Shown: piece by piece, positions 1 to 10,634 of the stretch
Position numbering within the stretch: position 1 is the first letter of the stretch
How the letters are laid out: the number at the start of each line of letters is the position of its first letter
Origin: Mycolicibacterium sphagni
GTDB lineage: Bacteria > Actinomycetota > Actinomycetes > Mycobacteriales > Mycobacteriaceae
Assembly: GCF_002250655.1 (NCBI RefSeq)
Contig: NZ_NOZR01000014.1
Span: 1-64,000 of the forward strand
Length of the DNA stretch: 64,000 nt
Direction: 5' to 3'
Made by a program: the position numbers and the translations under genes
Notes under the pieces: model-generated
Told to the model about the DNA's origin: nothing
The model's database searches: none
Seen by the model: the letters and a program-made list of their open reading frames with translations, nothing else

Positions 1-72
1 CCGGAAGCTAAGCCTGCCAGCGCCGATGATACTACCCAACACGGGTGGAAAAGTAGGACACCGCCGAACACA
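1..72 (+). rRNA. rrf: 5S rRNA, 3' part (truncated by window start)
   Basis: The stretch has the 3' half of an actinobacterial 5S rRNA: GGAAGCTAAGCCTGCCAGCG, then GATGATACT, GGGTGGAAAAGTAGG and ACACCGCCGAACA. The perfect terminator 8 nt further on closes the operon. Its place directly before a Rv1691 homologue is the known site of the rrnB operon of fast-growing mycobacteria, downstream of tyrS. The exact 3' end is approximate. Confidence 0.93.
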
Positions 73-80
73 ATTTAGTG

Positions 81-110
81 AAACGCCCCCCGAGAAATCG
101 GGGGGCGTTT
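81..110 (+). terminator. rRNA operon terminator
   Basis: Perfect inverted repeat with 12-bp arms (AAACGCCCCCCG and CGGGGGGCGTTT) around a 6-nt loop AGAAAT. The right arm ends in TTT, so this is a classic intrinsic terminator. It directly follows the 5S rRNA. Confidence 0.93.
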
Positions 111-182
111 CCATTTCTCAATCCGAATGCAATTCCTTTTAATATTGAATTGGCCGAATTGTGGCCGTCTCGGTGATGCCCG

Positions 183-188
183 TATCCT
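183..188 (+). promoter_or_regulatory. Candidate -10 element (TATCCT), leaderless start
   Basis: TATCCT fits the mycobacterial TANNNT -10 consensus and lies exactly 6 nt before the GTG at 195. Transcription would start at or next to the start codon. No Shine-Dalgarno sequence is visible. Confidence 0.5.
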
Positions 189-194
189 TTACAG

Positions 195-1031
195 GTGGTC
201 GATGACAGGCAAGGCAATTCCGGCGGGCGTCCGCCGCGTCGTCCTGCGGGAGCCGGCGGCGCGAGCCGCGACCGTCGGGGTTCCAATGCCCCGCACCAGT
301 CGGGTCCGGGACGTGCCCGTCGGGCGCAGCCTGAGCATGCGGGCGACGGGCAGGAAAGCACGTCGACCCAGAGCGGCCCGACGATCCCGTCGACCATCGA
401 GGCCAAGCAGCTCTCGCCCGAGATCCGTGGCGAGCTTTCAACTTTGGATCGTTCGACCGCCGACACTGTGGCCCGCCACCTTGTCGCGGCCGGTGAACTT
501 CTCGATGACGATCCACAAGCCGCACTCGAGCATGCCCAAGCCGCCCGGGCCCGCTCGGGCCGCATCGCGGCCGTACGGGAGGCTGTCGGTATCGCCGCCT
601 ACCAGTGCGGGGACTGGGCCCAGGCCCTCTCGGAATTCCGGGCCGCCCGCCGGATGGGTAGTAAGTCGCAACTGTTGCCGCTGATCGCCGACTGCGAGCG
701 CGGCGTCGGCCGGCCCGAACGCGCCATCGAGCTGGCTCGCAGCCCTGAGGCTGCGCAGCTCACCGGCGACGACGCCGACGAGCTGCGGATCGTCGCTGCC
801 GGCGCCCGCGTCGACCTTGGACAGCTCGAACAGGCGCTGGCCGTCCTGTCCAGCCCCGCGCTCGATCCGTCGCGCACTGGTTCCACGGCCGCAAGGCTGT
901 TCTACGCCTACGCCGAGACCCTGCTCGCACTGGATCGTGGTGACGAGGCGGTGCAGTGGTTCATCCATGCCGCCGCTGCCGACGTCGACGCCGTGACCGA
1001 CGCCGAAGAGCGCGTCAGCGATTTGGCCTGA
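195..1031 (+). CDS. Tetratricopeptide-repeat protein (Rv1691-like)
   Basis: A 278-residue protein. The first ~65 residues are low-complexity, rich in Arg, Gly and Pro and probably disordered. The rest is helical with TPR-like repeats (for example CGDWAQALSEFRAARRMG, then AIELARSPEAAQL and QALAVLSSPAL). TPRs mediate protein contacts; the partner is unknown. It is the first gene of the conserved Rv1691-Rv1698 run and ends 1 nt before the next start. The GTG at 195 is favoured by a -10 hexamer 6 nt upstream. Function is inferred only from the fold. Confidence 0.85.
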   Translation: MVDDRQGNSGGRPPRRPAGAGGASRDRRGSNAPHQSGPGRARRAQPEHAGDGQESTSTQSGPTIPSTIEAKQLSPEIRGELSTLDRSTADTVARHLVAAGELLDDDPQAALEHAQAARARSGRIAAVREAVGIAAYQCGDWAQALSEFRAARRMGSKSQLLPLIADCERGVGRPERAIELARSPEAAQLTGDDADELRIVAAGARVDLGQLEQALAVLSSPALDPSRTGSTAARLFYAYAETLLALDRGDEAVQWFIHAAAADVDAVTDAEERVSDLA

Positions 1032-1032
1032 C

Positions 1033-2058
1033 GTGACAACGCTTGCCCGGCAGCATGATTGCCTGCTGCTCGATTTGGACGGCACTGTGTTCCGCGGCCA
1101 CGAGCCGACCGAGGGCGCCATCGCCGCGCTCGACGCAGCGCACACCCGCAAGCTGTTCGTCACCAACAACGCCTCCCGTGCTGCCGACGACGTGGCCGCC
1201 CACCTGCGTGAACTCGGTTTCACCGCGCACGCCGACGATGTGGTGACCAGTGCCCAGAGTGCGGCCCGGCTGCTCGCCGAACAGCTCGAACCCGGGTCGA
1301 AGGTGCTGATCGTCGGCACCGATGCGCTGGCGGGTGAAATCGAGGCGGTGGGACTGCGTGCGGTGCGTCAGTTTGATGACCACCCCGTCGCCGTGGTGCA
1401 GGGGCATTCCATCGCAACCGGCTGGGCTGACCTCGCCGAGGCGGCCTTGGCGATCCGCGCCGGCGCCCTGTGGGTGGCCGCGAACGTCGACCGTACGTTG
1501 CCCACCGAGCGGGGGCTGTTGCCCGGGAACGGCTCGATGGTCGCCGCACTGCGAACCGCGACCGACGCCGAACCACAAGTGGCCGGCAAGCCGGCGCCCG
1601 CACTGATGCGAGATGCGTTGGGCCGTGGCTCATTTGACGATCCGCTTGTCGTCGGTGACCGTCTGGATACCGACATCGCGGGCGCGAACGCCGCAGATCT
1701 GCCCAGCCTCATGGTGCTGTGCGGGGTCAGCACCGCAGCCGAGGCAGTGCACGCCGTGCCGGAGCAGCGGCCCACCTACATCGGTGCCGATCTCCGGGAT
1801 CTGCACGAAAGCGCCGACACCTTGAAGGTGGCCGAGCAGCCGGCCTGGCGGGTGGAGGTTCGCGACGGTGTCATCACCGTGGCGGCTGCCGGCGGCGACC
1901 CGGGTGCCGACGGGCTCTCGGTGGTCCGAGCCACCGCCAGGGCGGTGTGGAACACCAAGACCGACGGCAGGCCAGTGGCGGTGCACGCCGGCGACGACAC
2001 CGCACGCGCCGCGCTGCAGCGCTGGTCCCTGCTGACGGCGCCTGATCGGCTAGCGTGA
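1033..2058 (+). CDS. HAD-family glycerol-3-phosphate phosphatase (Rv1692-like)
   Basis: This 341-residue HAD-superfamily, NagD-like phosphatase shows all four motifs: DLDGTV near residue 13 (nucleophile and acid Asp), TNNAS near 37, a GKP lysine near 187, and GDRLDTDIAGA near 205. The M. tuberculosis homologue Rv1692 is an established D-glycerol-3-phosphate phosphatase that recycles glycerophospholipid head groups; transfer of that role rests on family and synteny. About 80 C-terminal residues lie beyond the HAD core. The GTG start follows the previous stop by 1 nt, and its stop overlaps the next start (GTGA). Confidence 0.9.
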   Translation: MTTLARQHDCLLLDLDGTVFRGHEPTEGAIAALDAAHTRKLFVTNNASRAADDVAAHLRELGFTAHADDVVTSAQSAARLLAEQLEPGSKVLIVGTDALAGEIEAVGLRAVRQFDDHPVAVVQGHSIATGWADLAEAALAIRAGALWVAANVDRTLPTERGLLPGNGSMVAALRTATDAEPQVAGKPAPALMRDALGRGSFDDPLVVGDRLDTDIAGANAADLPSLMVLCGVSTAAEAVHAVPEQRPTYIGADLRDLHESADTLKVAEQPAWRVEVRDGVITVAAAGGDPGADGLSVVRATARAVWNTKTDGRPVAVHAGDDTARAALQRWSLLTAPDRLA

Positions 2059-2243
2059 GCGGTGACATGAGTACCGACCCCGAACAGATCCGCGCCGATA
2101 TCGACGCCGTGCTGGCACAACTGCCCAGCGTCGACCCGGAGAGCGCCGACGTCACCGGTGTCGACATCGACGCCGTCGGACGACAGCTCGAGGAAGCGCA
2201 CCAGATCCTGGTCAATGCGCTGGAATCGGTGGAGAAGGGCTGA
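2055..2243 (+). CDS. Small conserved protein (Rv1693-like)
   Basis: A 62-residue acidic, helical protein (PEQIRADIDAVLAQL, then VGRQLEEAHQILVNALESV), probably a short coiled coil. The GTG at 2055 overlaps the upstream stop as GTGA. An ATG at 2067 would give 58 residues and is an equally plausible start. It sits between the phosphatase and tlyA, as in M. tuberculosis. No function is known to me. Confidence 0.8.
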   Translation: MSGDMSTDPEQIRADIDAVLAQLPSVDPESADVTGVDIDAVGRQLEEAHQILVNALESVEKG

Positions 2244-2251
2244 GTTCGCGC

Positions 2252-3061
2252 ATGACGCGGCGTGCCCGGGTTGACGCTGAGCTGGTCCGTCGAGGATTGG
2301 CACGGTCGCGCCAGCAAGCCGCTGAACTCATCGACGCCGGCCGCGTCAGCATTGACGGGATGCGGGCGGTCAAACCGGCGACCGCGGTGGCGGTTACCGC
2401 GAACCTCACGGTCGAGGTCAGCGAGGAGCGCACCTGGGTGTCCCGCGGCGCCCACAAGCTGATCGGCGCCCTGGACGCCTTCGGTATCGACGTGACCGCC
2501 CGGCGCTGCCTGGACGCCGGCGCCTCGACGGGCGGCTTCACCGAGGTGCTCTTGGACCGCGGCGCCTCCGAAGTCGTGGCCGTGGACGTCGGCTACGGGC
2601 AGCTGGCCTGGTCGCTGCGGTCTGATCCCCGAGTGGTTGTCATCGAGCGCACCAATGTGCGTGACCTCACCGCCGACACGATCGGCGCGCCCGCCGACGT
2701 CGTGGTCGCCGACCTGTCGTTCATCTCCCTGGGCACCGTGCTGCCCGCACTGACCGCATGCGCGTCGGCGGGCGCCGATATCGTTCCCATGGTGAAGCCA
2801 CAGTTCGAGGTCGGGCGAGACCACGTCGGCGCCGGCGGCGTGGTTTCCGATCCGCAGCTGCGCACGGCTGCGGTGCTGGCTGTCGCCGGCCGAGCCGCGG
2901 ATCTGGGTTGGCAGACCGTCGGCGCCACCGCGAGCCCGCTGCCCGGTCCGTCGGGCAACGTCGAATACTTCCTATGGCTGCGGGCCGAGACCGACCGCGG
3001 CCTGCTTGGAGACGATTTGGACGCCGCGGTTCGCCGCGCCGTCGCGGAAGGACCGCAATGA
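2252..3061 (+). CDS. tlyA: TlyA rRNA 2'-O-methyltransferase
   Basis: A 269-residue two-domain protein. An N-terminal S4 RNA-binding domain (about 3-58) is joined by an RTWV linker (60-63) to an FtsJ/RrmJ-type methyltransferase with SAM motif LDAGASTGGFTE (87-98) and a conserved KPQFE lysine. TlyA enzymes 2'-O-methylate 16S and 23S rRNA in the cytoplasm (C1409 and C1920 in M. tuberculosis); their loss gives capreomycin resistance. The stop overlaps nadK (ATGA). The ATG at 2252 is the only sensible start for the S4 domain. Confidence 0.96.
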   Translation: MTRRARVDAELVRRGLARSRQQAAELIDAGRVSIDGMRAVKPATAVAVTANLTVEVSEERTWVSRGAHKLIGALDAFGIDVTARRCLDAGASTGGFTEVLLDRGASEVVAVDVGYGQLAWSLRSDPRVVVIERTNVRDLTADTIGAPADVVVADLSFISLGTVLPALTACASAGADIVPMVKPQFEVGRDHVGAGGVVSDPQLRTAAVLAVAGRAADLGWQTVGATASPLPGPSGNVEYFLWLRAETDRGLLGDDLDAAVRRAVAEGPQ

Positions 3062-3963
3062 CTTCTGAGCGGGTGATCCTGCTCGTCGTGCACACTGGCC
3101 GCGACGAGGCCACCGAGACGGCTCGCCGGGTAGAGAAAGTGCTGGGGCACAACGGGATCGGCTTGCGGTTGCTGTCCGCCGAGGCGGTCGACCGCGTGTC
3201 CTTGAATGCGGGTTCGACCATCGAAGTGGTCGACGCCGACGCCGACGCCAACGCCGCCGAGGGCTGCGAACTGGTGCTGGTGCTCGGCGGCGATGGCACC
3301 TTTCTCCGGGCCGCCGAACTGGCCCGCAATGCCGAGATCCCGGTGCTCGGAATCAACCTGGGCCGCATCGGCTTTCTGGCCGAGGCCGAGGCCGAGGCTA
3401 TCGACACCGTCCTGGAACACGTGGTCGCTCGCGACTACCGCGTGGAGGAGCGGATGACGCTGGACATCGCTGTGCGCGCTGACGGGGACGTCATCGCCCG
3501 GGGATGGGCGCTCAATGAGGCCAGCCTGGAGAAGGGTGCGCGCCTGGGGGTGATCGGCGTCGTGCTGGAGATCGACGGCAGGCCGGTGTCGTCCTTCGGC
3601 TGCGACGGCGTGCTGGTGTCGAGCCCGACCGGCTCCACGGCCTACGCCTTCTCGGCGGGCGGTCCGGTGGTCTGGCCGGACCTGGAGGCAATGATCGTAG
3701 TGCCCAACAACGCTCACGCCTTGTTCGCCCGGCCGATGGTCACCAGCCCGACCGCGCTGATCGCCATCGAGATCGAGAACGACAGCCACGAGGCGCTGGT
3801 GTTCTGCGACGGCCGTCGCGAGATGCGGGTGCCGGCCGGAGGGCGGCTCGAGGTCACCAAGTGCACGACGCCGCTGAAGTGGGTGCGGCTGGACAGTGCT
3901 CCGTTCACTGACCGCCTGGTGCGCAAGTTCCGCCTGCCGGTCACCGGCTGGCGGGGGCAGTGA
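3058..3963 (+). CDS. nadK: NAD kinase
   Basis: A 301-residue ATP/polyphosphate-NAD kinase that makes NADP+. The GGDGT motif (77-81) is intact, as is the NE/D region (LNEASLEKG) and the Gly-rich SSPTGSTAYAFSAGGP. Length matches mycobacterial PpnK. The ATG at 3058 overlaps the tlyA stop. A longer in-frame extension upstream reads through tlyA in another frame and is not credible. Confidence 0.96.
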   Translation: MTSERVILLVVHTGRDEATETARRVEKVLGHNGIGLRLLSAEAVDRVSLNAGSTIEVVDADADANAAEGCELVLVLGGDGTFLRAAELARNAEIPVLGINLGRIGFLAEAEAEAIDTVLEHVVARDYRVEERMTLDIAVRADGDVIARGWALNEASLEKGARLGVIGVVLEIDGRPVSSFGCDGVLVSSPTGSTAYAFSAGGPVVWPDLEAMIVVPNNAHALFARPMVTSPTALIAIEIENDSHEALVFCDGRREMRVPAGGRLEVTKCTTPLKWVRLDSAPFTDRLVRKFRLPVTGWRGQ

Positions 3964-3970
3964 GCTGGCG

Positions 3971-5722
3971 ATGCTGGCTGAGATCCGGATCGAGGCACTG
4001 GGCGCGATCAGCGCGGCAACCGCGGAGTTCGACCGCGGCCTGACCGTGCTCACCGGCGAGACGGGCACGGGTAAGACCATGGTGGTCACCGGGCTGCATC
4101 TGCTGGGTGGGGCGCGGGCCGACGCCACCAGGGTGCGCTCGGGTGCCGAGCGGGCTGTCGTCGAAGGCCGGTTTGCCACGGCCGAACTCGACGACGCGAC
4201 CGCCGCCCAGATCGACGAGATCCTCGATTCCTCCGGCGCCGACCGCGACGACGACGGCAGCATCATCGCCCTGCGCACGGTCAGCCGCGAAGGCCCGTCG
4301 CGCGCCTACCTCGGTGGACGCAGCGTGCCGGCCAAGTCACTGACCACGTTCACCACCGGCCTGCTCACTTTGCACGGCCAAAATGACCAGCTGCGGCTGA
4401 TGCGCCCCGAAGAGCAGCGGGCCGCACTGGATCGGTTCGCCGGGGTCGACGCCAAACTCGAGCGCTACCGGAAGCTGCGTGACCAGTGGCTACTGGCCCG
4501 GCGCGATCTGGTCGACCGCACCAACCGGGCCCGCGAGCTGGCTCAGGAGGCCGACCGGCTGAAGTTCGCGCTCACCGAGATCGACCGCGTCGATCCTGCT
4601 CCGGGCGAGGACGAGTCGCTGGTGGCCGACATTCGCCGGCTCTCCGAGCTGGACGCGCTGCGCGAGGCGGTCGCCGGCGCCCGCGCGAACCTGTCGGTAG
4701 ACGACCTTGGTGACGGCGAACCCCGTTCGGCAACAGACACTTTGGGCCGTGCGATGTCGATGCTGCAGTCCACCGACGACCCCGCGCTCGGCGCGCTGGC
4801 CCGCCAGCTCGCCGACACCTTAACCGTCGTCGGCGACGTTGCGCGTGAGCTGGGTGACTTCCTTGGTGACCTGCCCGATGATGCCAGCGCGCTGGAGACC
4901 AAACTTGCCCGTCAAGCCGAGCTGCGCAGCCTCACCCGCAAGTACGCCGCCGACGTCGACGGAGTGCTGGCCTGGGCCAAGCAGTCCCGAGAGCGGCTCG
5001 CGCAGCTCGATGTGTCCGAGGATGCGCTGGCCGGGCTGGCCCGGCGGGTCGAGGAGTTCGCCGCGCAGGTGGCTACCGCCGCACTCGACCTGTCGAAGGT
5101 CAGGACCAAAGCGGCCAAGGGGTTGGCGAAGGCGATCACCGCCGAGCTCACCGGGCTGGCCATGACACACGCCGACTTCACCGTCGCGGTGTCGCCGATG
5201 CCGGCCCGCGACGATGACAGCGCACCGTTGCGGTTGCCGTCCGGGGAGACCGTGCACGCCGGCGGCGAAGGCATCGACCTGGTCGAGTTCGGTTTCACCG
5301 CGCATCGCGGCACCGATGTGCTGCCACTGAACAAGAGCGCATCCGGCGGCGAGCTGTCCCGGGTGATGCTGGCGCTGGAAGTGGTGCTGGCGGCCTCGGC
5401 GGAGGGCACCACGATGGTCTTCGACGAAGTCGATGCCGGAGTAGGCGGCCGCGCCGCGGTGCAGATCGGGCGGCGGCTGGCGCGGCTGGCCCGCAGCCAC
5501 CAGGTCATCGTCGTCACCCACCTGCCCCAGGTCGCCGCCTACGCCGACAGTCATCTGGTGGTCGACAGCGCCGGGAATGGGGCAAGCGAGGTGCGCCGGC
5601 TCGACACCGAGGAGCGGGTCGCCGAGCTGGCTCGGATGCTGGCCGGGCTGGGGGAGTCGGACACCGGCCGCGCGCACGCCCGCGAGTTGTTGGAGGCGGC
5701 GCGGGAGGACCGGGTCAGCTGA
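3971..5722 (+). CDS. recN: DNA repair protein RecN
   Basis: A 583-residue SMC-like ATPase. Walker A GETGTGKT is at 29-36, a central coiled coil spans roughly 160-390, and a signature SGGELSRVMLALE and Walker B MVFDEVDAGVGG lie near the C-terminus. RecN acts on double-strand breaks and supports RecA. The start ATG at 3971 is 7 nt after the nadK stop; an upstream in-frame extension lies inside nadK and was rejected because MLAEIRIEALG is the expected N-terminus. Confidence 0.95.
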   Translation: MLAEIRIEALGAISAATAEFDRGLTVLTGETGTGKTMVVTGLHLLGGARADATRVRSGAERAVVEGRFATAELDDATAAQIDEILDSSGADRDDDGSIIALRTVSREGPSRAYLGGRSVPAKSLTTFTTGLLTLHGQNDQLRLMRPEEQRAALDRFAGVDAKLERYRKLRDQWLLARRDLVDRTNRARELAQEADRLKFALTEIDRVDPAPGEDESLVADIRRLSELDALREAVAGARANLSVDDLGDGEPRSATDTLGRAMSMLQSTDDPALGALARQLADTLTVVGDVARELGDFLGDLPDDASALETKLARQAELRSLTRKYAADVDGVLAWAKQSRERLAQLDVSEDALAGLARRVEEFAAQVATAALDLSKVRTKAAKGLAKAITAELTGLAMTHADFTVAVSPMPARDDDSAPLRLPSGETVHAGGEGIDLVEFGFTAHRGTDVLPLNKSASGGELSRVMLALEVVLAASAEGTTMVFDEVDAGVGGRAAVQIGRRLARLARSHQVIVVTHLPQVAAYADSHLVVDSAGNGASEVRRLDTEERVAELARMLAGLGESDTGRAHARELLEAAREDRVS

Positions 5723-5928
5723 GCCGGATGACTACGGCGTAGCCGGAAGGTGTTGGGGGAGTTGGGCGCCGTGGCTTCTTGGCCGCGCGCATCGCGGCCG
5801 GGAGCGGCCCGGCGACGAGCCGGGGCGGCGACCAAACCGTGTTACTCCTGTGACAAAATGTGACTTGTGGGGCAGTTGTTACGGCGCGCCTCCACTGATA
5901 TGGGCCTGCACGCCGACAGAATCGGCCC

Positions 5929-7113
5929 ATGAAGATGTCAGCACTTCTCTCGCGTAATACCGGTGCACGACCTGGCGTCGCGGGCACGGCCCGCGTCGAC
6001 CGCGACATCGACCGCCTGCTGCGCCGGGTCGGCGCGGGCGACATTGTCGTGCTCGACATCCTCGACCTGGACCGGATGACCGCTGACGCTCTGGTCGACG
6101 CGAACATCGCCGGCGTTGTCAACGCCTCCCCGTCGATCTCGGGTCGCTACCCGAACCTGGGCCCGGAGGTGTTGGTAGCCAACAACATCACGCTGATCGA
6201 CAGTGTCGGCACGGACGCCTTCAAGAAGATCAAGGACGGCGCGAAGATTCGGCTGCACAACGGTGGGGTGTACGCGGGTGACCGCCGCTTGGTGCACGGT
6301 GTGGAGCGCAGCGACGAAGAGATCGCCGACCTCATGCAGGACGCCAAGACCGGGCTCGTCGCCCATCTGGAGGCCTTCGCCGGCAATACTATCGAGTTCA
6401 TCCGTAGCGAGAGCCCGCTGCTGATCGACGGGATCGGCATTCCGGAGATCGATGTCGACGTCTATCGCCGCCACGTGTTGGTGGTGGCCGACGGCCCGGG
6501 CGCAGAGGATGACCTCAAGGCACTCAAGCCCTTCATCAAGGAGTATCAGCCGGTCCTGGTCGGTGTGGAGGGTGGCGCTGACGTCCTGCAGAAGTGCGGT
6601 TACCGGCCGCAGTTGATCGTCGGCAACCCCGATCAGATGAGCGCCGACGTGCTCAAGAGCGGCGCACAGGTGGTGCTTCCCGCCGACTCCGACGGACACG
6701 CCAACGGGCTGGAGCGCATCCAGGACCTGGGTATCGGGGCGATGACGTTCCCGGCCGCGGGTTCGGCCGCCGACCTGGCGCTGCTGCTCGTCGACCATCA
6801 CGGTGCCGCGCTGATCGTCACCGCCGGTCATTCAGCGAGCATCGAGGAGTTCTTCGACCGGTCCCGACAGCAGAGCAATCCGTCGACGTTCCTCACGCGG
6901 CTGAAGGTGGGCGAAAAGCTGGTCGACGCGAAAGCCGTTGCCACGCTGTACCGCAACCACATCTCCGGCGGCGCGATCGCCATGCTGATCCTTGCGGTGC
7001 TGATCGCGATCATCGCCGCGCTGTGGGTGTCGCGAGCAGACACCTTCGTCATCGACTGGATCGTGACCTATTGGAACCGCTTCTCGCTGTGGGTGCAGAG
7101 CTGGGTGACCTAA
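5929..7113 (+). CDS. steA: SteA-like cell-separation protein (Rv1697-like)
   Basis: A 394-residue protein with a thiamine-pyrophosphokinase-like region (about 180-330, VVADGPGAEDDL and GNPDQMS) and one C-terminal transmembrane helix (about 348-368). In Corynebacterium glutamicum the orthologous SteA forms a complex with SteB and controls peptidoglycan hydrolysis at the septum. Both partners are adjacent here, 43 nt apart, so the same role is likely. The 206-nt upstream gap holds a TGTGAC direct repeat. Catalytic activity of the kinase-like fold is not assumed. Confidence 0.9.
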   Translation: MKMSALLSRNTGARPGVAGTARVDRDIDRLLRRVGAGDIVVLDILDLDRMTADALVDANIAGVVNASPSISGRYPNLGPEVLVANNITLIDSVGTDAFKKIKDGAKIRLHNGGVYAGDRRLVHGVERSDEEIADLMQDAKTGLVAHLEAFAGNTIEFIRSESPLLIDGIGIPEIDVDVYRRHVLVVADGPGAEDDLKALKPFIKEYQPVLVGVEGGADVLQKCGYRPQLIVGNPDQMSADVLKSGAQVVLPADSDGHANGLERIQDLGIGAMTFPAAGSAADLALLLVDHHGAALIVTAGHSASIEEFFDRSRQQSNPSTFLTRLKVGEKLVDAKAVATLYRNHISGGAIAMLILAVLIAIIAALWVSRADTFVIDWIVTYWNRFSLWVQSWVT

Positions 7114-7156
7114 CCACCAGCCGCTCGTCGAACTCAAGTCGGAAGGGGTCACCGCT

Positions 7157-8098
7157 GTGATTTCGCTACGCCAACATGCCATTTCACTGGCCGCGGTGTT
7201 CCTCGCGCTTGCCGTTGGAGTGTTCCTGGGCTCGGGGGTGCTCTCCGACACGCTGCTGTCCGGGCTGCGCAGCGAGAAGCAGGATCTCAACAAGCAGATC
7301 ATTGCGCTCACCGACCAGCGCAATGCGCTGAACGTAAAGCTCGGTGCCGCTGACGATTTCGATAATCAGATGTCGAACAGGATCGTGCATGACGCGTTGG
7401 CCGGGAAGTCGGTGGTGCTCTTCCGGACCCCTGACGCCGACGATGACGACCTGGTGGCGATGAGCCGCATCATCGGCCAGGCCGGCGGCACCGTGACCGG
7501 CACGGTCGCGCTGACCCAGCAGTTCGTGGACGCGAATTCGGCGGAGAAGCTGCGCTCGGTGGTCAACTCGTCGATCGTGCCCGCCGGGGCTCAGCTGAGC
7601 ACCACGCTCGTCGACCAGGGCTCCCAGGCCGGAGACCTGCTCGGCATCGCGCTTCTGATCAACCGCAACCCGGAGGTCAAACCGGCCGATGACGGCCAGC
7701 GCGACACTGTGCTCGCGGCGCTGCGCGACACCGGCTTCCTGACCTACCAGGGTGACCACCTCAGCGCGGCGAACACCGCCGTCGTCGTCACCGGGGGAGC
7801 GCTCGGCGACGACGCCGGCAACCAGGGCTCCACGGTCGCGCGCTTCGCGGCGGGCATGGCTCCGCACGGGTCGGGAACGGTGCTGGCCGGCCGCGACGGC
7901 TCGGCCACTGGGACCTCCGCGCTGGCAGTCACGCGATCCGACGCCGGCATGGCCGCCGACGTGACCACCGTCGACGACATCAACCTCGAGTCCGGCCGGA
8001 TCACCACGGTGCTGGCATTGCAGAACATGATCAACGGCGCATCGACGGGCAAGTTCGGCGTCGGCCCCGGCGCGGCATCCGTCACCGTCCCGCAGTAG
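7157..8098 (+). CDS. steB: SteB/MctB family membrane-anchored protein (Rv1698-like)
   Basis: A 313-residue protein with an N-terminal membrane segment (about 8-30), a coiled coil (about 36-62) and a large exported domain. Rv1698 was described as MctB, a protein needed for copper resistance; the corynebacterial homologue SteB works with SteA in cell separation. The neighbouring steA supports the latter; both may be true. The GTG start at 7157 has GGAAGGGG about 9 nt upstream. Confidence 0.88.
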   Translation: MISLRQHAISLAAVFLALAVGVFLGSGVLSDTLLSGLRSEKQDLNKQIIALTDQRNALNVKLGAADDFDNQMSNRIVHDALAGKSVVLFRTPDADDDDLVAMSRIIGQAGGTVTGTVALTQQFVDANSAEKLRSVVNSSIVPAGAQLSTTLVDQGSQAGDLLGIALLINRNPEVKPADDGQRDTVLAALRDTGFLTYQGDHLSAANTAVVVTGGALGDDAGNQGSTVARFAAGMAPHGSGTVLAGRDGSATGTSALAVTRSDAGMAADVTTVDDINLESGRITTVLALQNMINGASTGKFGVGPGAASVTVPQ

Positions 8099-8181
8099 GG
8101 CTCAGCAGCAACTCGGCCGCGAGTAACCCAGAGGTAACCAAGCCCACGGGCGTGTTAGCGCCACCTTGTCGGCGTCGGTGT

Positions 8182-8187
8182 TAGGGT
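8182..8187 (+). promoter_or_regulatory. Possible -10 element for pyrG (TAGGGT)
   Basis: TAGGGT fits TANNNT, and start of transcription would be near 8194, giving a ~65-nt leader before the TTG start. No good -35 is visible, which is common in mycobacteria. Confidence 0.35.
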
Positions 8188-8257
8188 GAGATTCCGTGGG
8201 TCGGCAGGCCCCAGCTAGCTCACAGCGATCCCCTGCCCGTCGTCACGGAGGCCGCTC

Positions 8258-10010
<1,753 letters not shown>

Positions 10011-10018
<8 letters not shown>

Positions 10019-10634
10019 CCACGATTTCGAGACAGTCTCCTCCGAAAAGATCTATCGCGGAAATATTCTCGCCCTGCGGGCCGACCAGGTTCGCATGCCT
10101 GGCGGCAACATCGCCAAGCGCGAAGTCGTCGAACACTACGGCGCGGTGGCTGTCGCCGCCGTCGACGACACTGACCGGGTGGCCATGGTCTACCAGTACC
10201 GCCATCCGATCGGGCGGCGACTGTGGGAGCTACCCGCCGGGCTGCTCGACGAACCGGGCGAGGCTCCGGCGGCTGCCGCAGCCCGCGAACTGCGGGAGGA
10301 GACCGGGCTCACCGCCAGCCACTGGAGCGTGTTGCTCGATCTGATCTCCTCCCCGGGTTTCAGCGACGAGGCGTTGCGGGTGTATCTGGCCCGCGGCCTG
10401 ACCGATGTCGGTCGGCCCGACGGCCACGACGAAGAAGCCGACATGACGGTGGAGTGGGTGCCCATCGCCGACGCCGTGCAGCGGGTGCTAGCCGGTGAGA
10501 TTGTGAATTCCACTGCGGCAGCAGGCATTCTGGCCGCGCACGCGGTGATCGTTGGCGGTAAGCCCAACCGCCACGTCGATGCGCCGTGGGCCGATCGCCC
10601 GACCGCGTTCGCCGCGGGGAAGGCCCGCTCATGA
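10011..10634 (+). CDS. Nudix hydrolase, ADP-ribose pyrophosphatase type (Rv1700-like)
   Basis: A 207-residue protein with the Nudix box running from GLLDEPGEAP to AARELREETGL (about 77-99), with the REEXGT-like core RELREETG. The M. tuberculosis homologue Rv1700 is an ADP-ribose pyrophosphatase of the same length. The GTG at 10011 overlaps the pyrG stop; the stop TGA overlaps the xerD ATG. The upstream in-frame extension lies inside pyrG and was rejected. Confidence 0.93.

Noticed and set aside
2593..4278. 561-residue minus-strand frame across tlyA, nadK and recN
   Set aside because: High GC creates long antisense frames; composition is Ala/Arg/Ser/Pro-biased and it opposes three well-supported genes.
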